From contig JALIHJ010000020.1 in the NCBI GenBank assembly GCA_022984795.1, positions 186,001 through 250,000 of the forward strand: DNA of 64,000 bases, written 5' to 3'. This document shows positions 56,057 to 64,000 of the stretch, piece by piece (position 1 is the first letter of the stretch; every line of letters begins with the position of its first letter). This stretch comes from Fabrea salina (taxonomy: Eukaryota; Ciliophora; Heterotrichea; Heterotrichida; Fabreidae). The notes under the pieces were generated by a model. The model made no database searches. It saw only the letters and a program-made list of their open reading frames with translations, and was not told the DNA's origin. A program made the translations under genes and the position numbers.

Positions 56057-56656
56057 TTACGAGTCTAGTTTTAGCCACCCAAACATTGAGTCTTTTTTTT
56101 TCAAGGCTTCTTTGATTTCGTCAGTTCTGTTGCCAACGTCAAATACTGGAAGCATGCTTCTTTTGGGTTGCGGCTTTTTATTGGGGATGCGTGTGGACTT
56201 AAGACTTGAGCTTCTGCGTCTAGCTCTCAGTCTGCCATCTAAACTTTCTTGGTTTTTAATGTCTTGCTTAGCTTTGGAACTGCTGGAGTTGCTCCAGGTA
56301 GTGTGTTTTTCCACTACGTCTTCAACTTCGTTGCTGGCTTGTTGGAAGTCTTTGACTCCTGAAAAGGACCTTCTAGATGCTCGTTTCTGTGAACTCCTAG
56401 ATATGAGTTTGCTTTGGTCAAGCACTTCTGCAACCGTTGGGTTGGATAAAAGTCCTTTCATTCTGGACTGGTAGTGCAAGTAGCGGTGGTCATTGAAGCT
56501 CGAGTAGTACTCCATTGCTCTCTAATTAGGGTTTACCGAGTAAAGCTGCATTAATTCGTTAATTAAAGTAACAGTGCAACTAACATCTATTTGAGTTTCA
56601 AGGTCCAGGAGTTTTTCAGCAAAGTTTTCAGGCAGTTTCGGGGTTTCTTCTTGCAT
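56057..56656 (-). CDS. Unrecognised basic protein with 15-nt intron
   Basis: Spliced protein of 194 residues. Exon 1 (56656-56537) gives 40 codons starting MQEETPKLPENF; exon 2 (56521-56057) adds 154. Joined at the intron, the sequence reads MQLYSRAMEYYSSFNDHRYL, continuous and helical, whereas the two parts alone look incomplete. The C-terminal half is Ser/Arg/Lys-rich (KRASRRSFSG, RARRRSSSLKS) with possible phosphorylation sites. No family is recognised; a microtubule or basal-body role would fit its neighbours but is a guess. Confidence 0.75.
56522..56536 (-). other. 15-nt spliceosomal intron (phase 0)
   Basis: Minus strand GTAAACCCTAATTAG: begins GTAAA, ends TTAG, A at position 10, phase 0 after codon 40. 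The TAG that ends the first reading frame is the intron's own 3' end. Removal joins two frames that are otherwise only 44 codons and 152 codons long. Confidence 0.87.
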
Positions 56657-56672
56657 TATTTATTAGTTATTA

Positions 56673-57158
56673 TTATTTGAGTCTTTTTAATTTAGAATGC
56701 AATGTAATTTGGGGTTTGTCTGTGGACTGGTTGGCACTTAAACGGTTTTTGGGGACCCTTGAAAATGACTTGTTTTGGGAACTTGAAAGGATTGGAGGGA
56801 GTTTGCCTTTGGTTGAAGGAGTCACGCTATGGGACCTAGGAGCTTTAGGAATAAAGGGCGTTGGTCCTTTTTTGTAAAGGTAGTTGAATTCAGGGTAGTA
56901 CTGCCCAGGTGCAGGCGACTCAGGCAAGCTCTTTTCAAAGCTTCTGTTGGTTCTGCTTCTGAACACAGGACTTTCGTTGGCACTAGTGTTTTTCTTCTGT
57001 GTGTGGACGGAGCTAGGCACTCTTTTTTTAATTTTAAACGGAGGCGAGCGCTTTCTGGAAAGAACTCTTTTGAGGAAGTCATTTTCTTTAGACAAGATTA
57101 CTCCGATTCTAGACATCATGGGCTTCAGGTAAGATGTGTAGTCAAAGTTACTCTTCAT
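56673..57158 (-). CDS. Basic protein with a PG-rich (STPGR-like) motif
   Basis: 161 residues. SLPESPAPGQYYPEFNYL matches the sperm-tail PG-rich pattern (P-G-x-Y) found in several axonemal proteins. Much of the remainder is Ser/Lys/Pro-rich and basic (KRSPPFKIKKRVPS). The start codon lies inside the last codons of the upstream HEMK2 gene, overlapping by 11 nt. A microtubule-associated role is inferred from the motif only. Confidence 0.7.
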   Translation of the reverse strand: MKSNFDYTSYLKPMMSRIGVILSKENDFLKRVLSRKRSPPFKIKKRVPSSVHTQKKNTSANESPVFRSRTNRSFEKSLPESPAPGQYYPEFNYLYKKGPTPFIPKAPRSHSVTPSTKGKLPPILSSSQNKSFSRVPKNRLSANQSTDKPQITLHSKLKRLK

Positions 57159-57771
57159 TATTAAATTTACTTTTTCTTATAACTGTTAAAGCTTCACAAC
57201 CCTCTCTCCGCTCCAGCAACTTCAAACCTTCTAAGTGTCCGTTTGCTTCTTCGTAAAGCAAGTACATAACTCCTGAGTCACTCAACATTTCGTTCGCTAC
57301 TGGAAGCAGTTGGTCAATGAACTCCCTACCTCTAGTTCCTCCAGCGTAGCTTGAAGAAATGTCTTTTTTGAGTTGGGCTTCTTTGTACTCTTCTTCCGGA
57401 GTAACTACGTAGGGCGGGTTGCACACTATAACGTCTACCTTTCCTTTAAAGTTGATGTTTGCAAACACACTAGTTGTCACAAAGTCCACCAAAGTCACTG
57501 AGTTAGCTGCAGCTGTTCTGCTTGCTAGCAAAGAAGCTTTGTGGTTGATGTCAACTCCTACTAAGTAACAAGACTCCAAGTGGACTCCTAAAGAAGCCAA
57601 GACTGCCCCTGAACCCACTCCGATCTCCACTACAATTGTGGGCTTCAAAGCTTTAATGAAGTCCAAGTCCCCCAGTAAAGCGTCAATCATAAGAAAGGTG
57701 TCTTGTGAAGCTGGGTAAACTTCTTTGCGGTCTTGACTCAAAACGTGTTTTAAGTCAGGCGAAAAAGCCAT
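57148..57771 (-). CDS. N6AMT1: HEMK2/N6AMT1-like glutamine methyltransferase
   Basis: 207 residues. The SAM-binding strand reads VVEIGVGSGAVLASLG and the catalytic motif VIVCNPPYVVTP has the N-P-P-Y that binds the target amide. The size and PASQDTFLMIDAL start match N6AMT1 (human 214). With TRMT112 it methylates the GGQ glutamine of eRF1. TRMT112 is not in this window. The last 11 nt overlap the start of the next gene on the same strand (ATGAAGAGTAA), and the start codon is 5 nt from that of the divergent gene. Confidence 0.93.
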   Translation of the reverse strand: MAFSPDLKHVLSQDRKEVYPASQDTFLMIDALLGDLDFIKALKPTIVVEIGVGSGAVLASLGVHLESCYLVGVDINHKASLLASRTAAANSVTLVDFVTTSVFANINFKGKVDVIVCNPPYVVTPEEEYKEAQLKKDISSSYAGGTRGREFIDQLLPVANEMLSDSGVMYLLYEEANGHLEGLKLLERREGCEALTVIRKSKFNNEE

Positions 57772-57776
57772 GTAAA
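57772..57776. promoter_or_regulatory. 5-nt divergent intergenic gap
   Basis: Only GTAAA separates the divergent start codons of HEMK2 (minus) and the coiled-coil gene (plus). Each gene's start signals must overlap the other's coding region. Confidence 0.5.
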
Positions 57777-59548
<1,772 letters not shown>

Positions 59549-59568
59549 TTATTAGCTAGCTAGTTATA

Positions 59569-60090
59569 ATGTTTTTTGTGCTTAGTTTAAAGAAGAATTT
59601 ACTAGTTACTCCTGAGTTCCTTGGACAGAAATTAAGCACACACTTACACAACTTGCTGAAAAAAGCTGTTGAGGGGTCTTTTTCCACGAAGTACGGGTAC
59701 ATCGTGAAGGTACTTACAATAGACAAAGCAGGAGCGGGAAAAGTCCAGGACGGAGATGCCAACGTGATCTTTCCTCTGAGTTACAAAGCTCTGGTCTTCA
59801 TGCCTTACAAAGGAGAAATACTTGACGCAATAGTTGAAGGTGTATCAGACATGGGCTTCGAAGCATCTGTAGGCCCACTTAAGTTGTACTCTGCCAAACC
59901 GAACTTAGTAACAGACTACTACTTCGACGAAGAAGCAAGGCCCCAACCCCGCTGGGTCCACAGACAAGACCCCAACAAAGTCATTCAGCCCTCAGGCGAA
60001 GTCAGAGTCAAGATTTCAGGCACTAGGGTTTCTGGCAATGACATGTTTGGCGTCTGCGACATTAACGAGGAGTACTTAGGAACTCTTTAA
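59569..60090 (+). CDS. RPB7: RNA polymerase II subunit RPB7
   Basis: 173 residues (human POLR2G 172). The tip domain starts MFFVLSLKKNLLVTPEFLG, the family's typical start, with KYGYIVKVLTIDKAGAGKV. The OB-fold C-terminal domain includes MPYKGEILDAIVEGVSDMG and ends in IRVKISGTRV-like strands (EVRVKISGTRV). RPB7 with RPB4 forms the Pol II stalk that contacts nascent RNA and initiation factors. Its TAA stop overlaps the OGDH stop. Confidence 0.96.
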   Translation: MFFVLSLKKNLLVTPEFLGQKLSTHLHNLLKKAVEGSFSTKYGYIVKVLTIDKAGAGKVQDGDANVIFPLSYKALVFMPYKGEILDAIVEGVSDMGFEASVGPLKLYSAKPNLVTDYYFDEEARPQPRWVHRQDPNKVIQPSGEVRVKISGTRVSGNDMFGVCDINEEYLGTL

Positions 60091-62504
60091 TTACCTAAAG
60101 ACTTAGAAATCTTTTCGTGTAAGTCTTTCATGTGGTTGTCGAAGTCGCACTTGTTGCCCTCAGACGCAGCACTTAAAGGGGGCTTGGAAATCACCTGGAC
60201 TTCCTTGCCAAAGAACTTACTAAGCAAAGGCACCACGAAGTTCATGGCCCCTTGGCCTTGGGGTTCTTCTTGAACCCAAACAACTTCTTCAAAGTTTTCA
60301 GACTCAAGTAGCTCCGAAAGGTAGTCTTTGGGAAACGGTGCTAGTTGCTCTAATAGCAGCACAGACAAGTCTTTGTTGGAGTTAAGTATCTCCAAATACA
60401 CTTTGCCACTGCAAACTAACAGTTTCTTGGAACCTGAACCAAGGGTGTTCAAAACAGCAGGTTTAAAGGAAGTTCCAGGTCCAAGTTCTTCTATTTGGGA
60501 AATTGCTAGTTTGTGCCTAAGTCCACTCTTCGGCGTAGCAACTACTAAAGGCCTTCTGAAGTCTCTGAGCATTTGTCTGCGCAGAAGGTGGAAGTAGTTA
60601 GCAGGAACAACGTTGTTCACCACTTCCAAGTTAACTTGCTGCGCTTCGAAGTCGTTAACTGCTTCTAGTGCCCTTTCGATCCTTGCAGAGGAGTGGTCAG
60701 GCCCCATGCCTTCTTGGCCGTGAGGCAGCAGTAAAACCATGCCGCTTTGTCTAAGCCACTTGCTTTCTCCACTGCTTATGAACTGGTCCATGATGCCTTG
60801 TCCCATGTTAGAAAAGTCTCCGAACTGGGCTTCCCACATAACTAAGTTTTTGGGGTTGTCTAAAGAGTACCCGTACTCAAACCCCAAGACTCCCAGTTCT
60901 GACAGTAAACTATTCACTACACTGAAGTTCCCTAGTTGTTTAAGGGGAAAGTAAACTTCTTCTGTTTCTTGGCAAAAGAACCCTGCGTTCCTATGAGTAA
61001 AGGTTCCCCTGATACTGTCTTCTCCACAAATTCTCACATTAAAGCCTTCTTCAAGCAAAGACCCGACTGCCATTGCTTCAGCAGTGCTCCAGTCCACAAG
61101 GTTCTTTTCGAGGTTTTTGAGTCGGTTCGAAATATGGCCTTTCTGGAGAATAGGGTGCACTTTCAAGTTAGAAGGAACTTTAACGGAGGCCTCAGCTATG
61201 CTTTTCAAGTGGTTTATTTCCCTTCCTGTTTGGATGACTTTGTTTGAATGGAGTGGAGACATACTTCTCCACTGTTCTCTAAAAGAGTCTATTTTCAGCC
61301 AGCCCTTTTGGTCTTTTTCTAGGTTTTCAAAGTTAGTGTTGCTGAACTCAGTGTTTAACGCTTCTTCTAGTTGGGACTTAGTTTTTTGGTAAACCTTTTC
61401 AGACAAAATCCCTTCTTCTTTGAGTTTTCGGGCGTAACTCTGAGTACAGCCTTCCATTTCCCTGATGATTTGGTACATCTTGGGGTTAGTAATCCCTGGT
61501 TCGTCAACTTCGTTGTGCCCGTACTTCCTGTAGCCAACCAAGTCTACGGCAAAGTCTTTGTTGAACTTGTTTCTATACTCCACTGCCAACTGGCACATCT
61601 TAACAGCTTCTTCAGGGCACATAGCGTTTACGTGGACTACTGGAGCTCCTATTATCTTAAACACGTCAGTGCAGTAAGGAGTTGACCTGCCTAGGTTTTC
61701 AGGGGTAGTAAATCCTAACTGGTTGTTAGCAACCAAGTGCAAACTCCCTCCTACTTGGAAGTCAGGCAAGTGACTCATTTGGGCTAGCTCGTAAACTACC
61801 CCTTGTCCTCCAAGACTTGCGTCTCCGTGCACAGACACGTTCATAGCTTTGAACCCTCCATCTTGTTTAGAACGCGTTTTCCCCATACTCACTGCACCGC
61901 CTACTTCTAAGTGTGAAGGGTTGTGGAGCATACTTACTCTCAAAGGCTTTAGTTCAGACCTCATATGGGTAACTGCTATGTGGGTGCTGATATCGTCCAC
62001 GAAGTAGTAGTAATCCTTGTTGAGTTCAGGCGGCATCAAAGAGTTGCCTTTAATCTTGTAGAAAAGGTTCCTCATGGGGTACCCCATCAAGCTGACCAAC
62101 ACCGCGAGTTTACCCCGGTGGGCGATGTTTAGGACAACCCAAGAGTCACTCTCAGTCTTGTAAGTTTGGAAAATGGAGTAAAGTGCCGGTACAAGAGACT
62201 CAGTGCCTTCGCCTGAGTACCTTTTGTAAGTAGAAAACTTCTTTTGGCAAAAAGACTCGAAACTGTCTGCCATTTGAAGGAGTCTGAAGGTGTTTAACTT
62301 CTGCGAAGGAGAAAGTGGCTGGAGCATAAGTTGTTCATAGCGGGAGTAAAGCCAGTCTTGTTCTTGGGAACTCACATGTTCGAACTCCACCCCTACACTT
62401 CCTTTGTAAAGGTCGAACTCGTTATTCTTATGAATTAGCGGGTTAGTTTTGGCTAGTTTAGAGGAGTTTTCCCTAGAAAACCTACGTCTAAGAATCCGCC
62501 ACAT
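60087..62504 (-). CDS. OGDH: 2-oxoglutarate dehydrogenase E1, mitochondrial
   Basis: 805 residues. A presequence (MWRILRRRFSRENSSKL) is followed by an E1 thiamine-diphosphate fold: NIAHRGKLAVLVSLMGYP, VHGDASLGGQGVVYE, LVANNQLGFTT and YRKYGHNEVDEP bind the cofactor and substrate, and WEAQFGDFSNMGQGIMDQFI and LLPHGQEGMGPDHSSAR come from the transketolase-like half. It decarboxylates 2-oxoglutarate in the TCA cycle. It is about 100-200 residues shorter at the N-terminus than most OGDH proteins. The related DHTKD1 (2-oxoadipate) is an alternative, but motif similarity favours OGDH. Confidence 0.88.
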   Translation of the reverse strand: MWRILRRRFSRENSSKLAKTNPLIHKNNEFDLYKGSVGVEFEHVSSQEQDWLYSRYEQLMLQPLSPSQKLNTFRLLQMADSFESFCQKKFSTYKRYSGEGTESLVPALYSIFQTYKTESDSWVVLNIAHRGKLAVLVSLMGYPMRNLFYKIKGNSLMPPELNKDYYYFVDDISTHIAVTHMRSELKPLRVSMLHNPSHLEVGGAVSMGKTRSKQDGGFKAMNVSVHGDASLGGQGVVYELAQMSHLPDFQVGGSLHLVANNQLGFTTPENLGRSTPYCTDVFKIIGAPVVHVNAMCPEEAVKMCQLAVEYRNKFNKDFAVDLVGYRKYGHNEVDEPGITNPKMYQIIREMEGCTQSYARKLKEEGILSEKVYQKTKSQLEEALNTEFSNTNFENLEKDQKGWLKIDSFREQWRSMSPLHSNKVIQTGREINHLKSIAEASVKVPSNLKVHPILQKGHISNRLKNLEKNLVDWSTAEAMAVGSLLEEGFNVRICGEDSIRGTFTHRNAGFFCQETEEVYFPLKQLGNFSVVNSLLSELGVLGFEYGYSLDNPKNLVMWEAQFGDFSNMGQGIMDQFISSGESKWLRQSGMVLLLPHGQEGMGPDHSSARIERALEAVNDFEAQQVNLEVVNNVVPANYFHLLRRQMLRDFRRPLVVATPKSGLRHKLAISQIEELGPGTSFKPAVLNTLGSGSKKLLVCSGKVYLEILNSNKDLSVLLLEQLAPFPKDYLSELLESENFEEVVWVQEEPQGQGAMNFVVPLLSKFFGKEVQVISKPPLSAASEGNKCDFDNHMKDLHEKISKSLGN

Positions 62505-62540
62505 TTTATTAGACTTTTGGCCTAAAATGCAGTAAATTAA
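62505..62540. promoter_or_regulatory. Divergent promoter gap between two TCA/glyoxylate-type genes
   Basis: 36 nt separate the start codons of 2-oxoglutarate dehydrogenase E1 (minus) and citrate synthase (plus). It contains TTTTGGCCTAAAA, a perfect inverted repeat around GGCC except for one base (TTTTGGCC / TAAAA on the right arm), and AGTAAATTAA next to the citrate synthase ATG. Shared control would coordinate two carbon-metabolism enzymes. Confidence 0.4.
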
Positions 62541-63965
62541 ATGGACTCTGCCAAAAGACTAAACATGATCAAACAACAGGTTTCTGGGGAAGCTTCCTTA
62601 ACAGTTAAAGACAACAGAAACGGAAAAACCTTTGAAGTGCCCATTACCAACAACTACATCAAAGCCAACGAACTTTCCAAAATCAAAAGCGAGTCAGGAG
62701 AACCCTTGCGGGTTTACGATCCCGGCTACTTAAATACAATCAACTGCACTTCTAAGGTTTCCTACATCGACGGAGACAAAGGCATTCTCGAGTACAGAGG
62801 CTACCCCATCGAAGAACTAGCTGAGAAGTCGACCTTCCTAGAAGTGGCCTTTTTGCTGATCTACGGAGAACTGCCTACTCAGCACCAGTTTGAAAAGTGG
62901 GAAAGCAAAATCCTCACCCACACTTACCTGCACACTGACATCTCCCGCATGATGGAAAGTTTCCACTACGATGCCCACCCCATGGGCATAGTTGTAAGCA
63001 CAGTGAGTGCTATGAGCACTTTCCAGCCCGAACAGAACCCAACTATACTGGTAGGAATCGACCCTTACTCAGACAGTTTAATTATGAACAAGCAAATCCA
63101 CCGCATTTTAGGAAGAATCACTACTGTGGCGGCTTACGCTTACAGACATAGAATCGGACGCCCTTTCAACGAGCCCGGAAGAGGCCTTAACTACGTAGAG
63201 AACTTCCTTTACATGATGGACAAGCTAAACGAAAGCAACTACTTGCCCCACCCCAAGTTAGCTAGGGCCTTAGACGTGCTTTTCATACTGCATGCTGAAC
63301 ACGAGTTGAACTGTTCAACAGCTGCAATGCGCCACTTAGCTTCAAGTGAAGTAGATGTATATACTTGTATAGCGGGGGCCTCAGCAGCCTTGTACGGAAG
63401 AAAGCACGGAGGAGCCAACGAAGCTGTGCTCAGGATGCTGGAAGACATTGGCAACGTAGAGAACATTCCTCAGTTCTTAGAAAAAGTTAAGTCAGGCAAA
63501 AGACGCTTAATGGGTTTTGGGCACAGAGTGTACAAGAACTACGACCCCAGGGCTCGCATTGTTAGGAAACTTGCAGAGGACGTGTTTTCAGTAACTGGAA
63601 AAGAACCACTAATAGACATTGCCATGGAGCTCGAAAGAATTGCCCTAACTGACAAGTACTTCATTGACAGAAAACTCTACCCCAACGTGGACTTTTACAC
63701 TGGAGTGATTTACAAAGCCATGGGGTTCCCAACTGACATGTTTCCAGTGCTGTTTACGATCCCTCGAGTGGCAGGGTGGCTGGCTCACTGGAAAGAGTTC
63801 CACTCAGACCCTGAAAACAAAATAGTCAGACCTAGGCAAAACTACCAAGGCTACAGACAACGCAGTTACATTCCTATAGAGTTCAGGAACGAGCACGAAT
63901 TCCAGCTGGAGTCTCTGTCTTCTAGTCACTCCAAAAGAAGGGACATCAATCCTTACGAGTTTTAA
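62541..63965 (+). CDS. Type II (peroxisomal/bacterial-type) citrate synthase
   Basis: 474 residues. The catalytic triad is in place: His in LHAEHELNCSTAA, His in GFGHRVYKNYDPRA and Asp in PNVDFYTGVIY. Layout and motifs (GILEYRGYPIEELAEKS) follow the GltA/plant glyoxysomal type, not the animal mitochondrial type. No clear mitochondrial presequence is present. Residues 6-14 (RLNMIKQQV) fit a PTS2 peroxisomal signal except for the last position, where V replaces L, A or F. The C-terminus (NPYEF) is not a PTS1. Location is therefore uncertain. It is divergent from OGDH. Confidence 0.94.
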   Translation: MDSAKRLNMIKQQVSGEASLTVKDNRNGKTFEVPITNNYIKANELSKIKSESGEPLRVYDPGYLNTINCTSKVSYIDGDKGILEYRGYPIEELAEKSTFLEVAFLLIYGELPTQHQFEKWESKILTHTYLHTDISRMMESFHYDAHPMGIVVSTVSAMSTFQPEQNPTILVGIDPYSDSLIMNKQIHRILGRITTVAAYAYRHRIGRPFNEPGRGLNYVENFLYMMDKLNESNYLPHPKLARALDVLFILHAEHELNCSTAAMRHLASSEVDVYTCIAGASAALYGRKHGGANEAVLRMLEDIGNVENIPQFLEKVKSGKRRLMGFGHRVYKNYDPRARIVRKLAEDVFSVTGKEPLIDIAMELERIALTDKYFIDRKLYPNVDFYTGVIYKAMGFPTDMFPVLFTIPRVAGWLAHWKEFHSDPENKIVRPRQNYQGYRQRSYIPIEFRNEHEFQLESLSSSHSKRRDINPYEF

Positions 63966-64000
63966 TGTTAAACTAACTACTCTTTAAGGGGCAATGCAAC
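63966..64000. other. Downstream gap to window end
   Basis: 35 nt after the citrate synthase stop, A/T-rich, with no ORF or motif I can support. Confidence 0.5.

Overview
The window looks like macronuclear DNA of a heterotrich ciliate (Stentor/Fabrea-like). Three features of the sequence point there. The genes carry 15-nt introns of the form GTAAA...A...TTAG with an A at position 10. The code appears standard: TAA, TAG and TGA all end genes, and TGA never occurs inside the long ORFs. Protein-coding sequence is packed extremely densely. I count 39 protein-coding genes and about 1 kb of sequence outside them (about 1.5%). The longest gap is 84 nt, so no stretch over 300 nt lacks a gene. I see no tRNA, rRNA, transposon, virus-derived element or CRISPR array.

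Region by region. 1-8.3 kb: an incomplete ARID/JmjC-like chromatin protein, a truncated haemoglobin, a MATE transporter interrupted by a +1 frameshift, a MORN/IQ protein with a spliced acylation exon, a membrane J-protein, a small basic protein, a CDKN3-like phosphatase and a mitochondrial TPR protein. 8.3-24.6 kb: a Trp-rich coiled-coil EF-hand protein, an EF-hand protein, Mic10, ribophorin I, a RING-CH/FHA protein, an importin-7/8-like karyopherin, a large Cys-rich polytopic surface protein, a C2/coiled-coil/GAR-domain protein interrupted by a +1 frameshift, a derlin and a tandem CCCH protein. 24.6-47 kb: a coiled-coil protein whose first coding exon is only ATG, an RBR ligase, LSM14/Scd6, a 4652-residue axonemal dynein heavy chain, a P4-ATPase and a PX protein. 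The last three run head to tail with gaps of 3-4 nt. 47-64 kb: an NBR1-like protein, an EFHC1/Rib72-like DM10 protein, kinesin-13, an Ariadne-like RBR ligase, PDH E1 alpha, a small lipid-anchor candidate, a ZNF598/Hel2-like ligase, several small cytoskeletal or unknown proteins, HEMK2/N6AMT1, RUVBL2, RPB7, 2-oxoglutarate dehydrogenase E1 and a type II citrate synthase.

The genes are mostly unrelated housekeeping and ciliary functions, and clustering seems to reflect compaction rather than pathways. Two groupings are suggestive: the divergent 2-oxoglutarate dehydrogenase/citrate synthase pair (36-nt shared gap), and several axonemal or microtubule genes (dynein, DM10, kinesin-13, PG-rich). The most interesting points are a JARID-like protein that has lost its iron ligands, 15-nt introns at start codons and lipid-anchor exons, two +1 frameshifts inside conserved domains, convergent genes whose stop codons overlap, and a surface-protein gene whose 5' third has a different codon habit from the rest.
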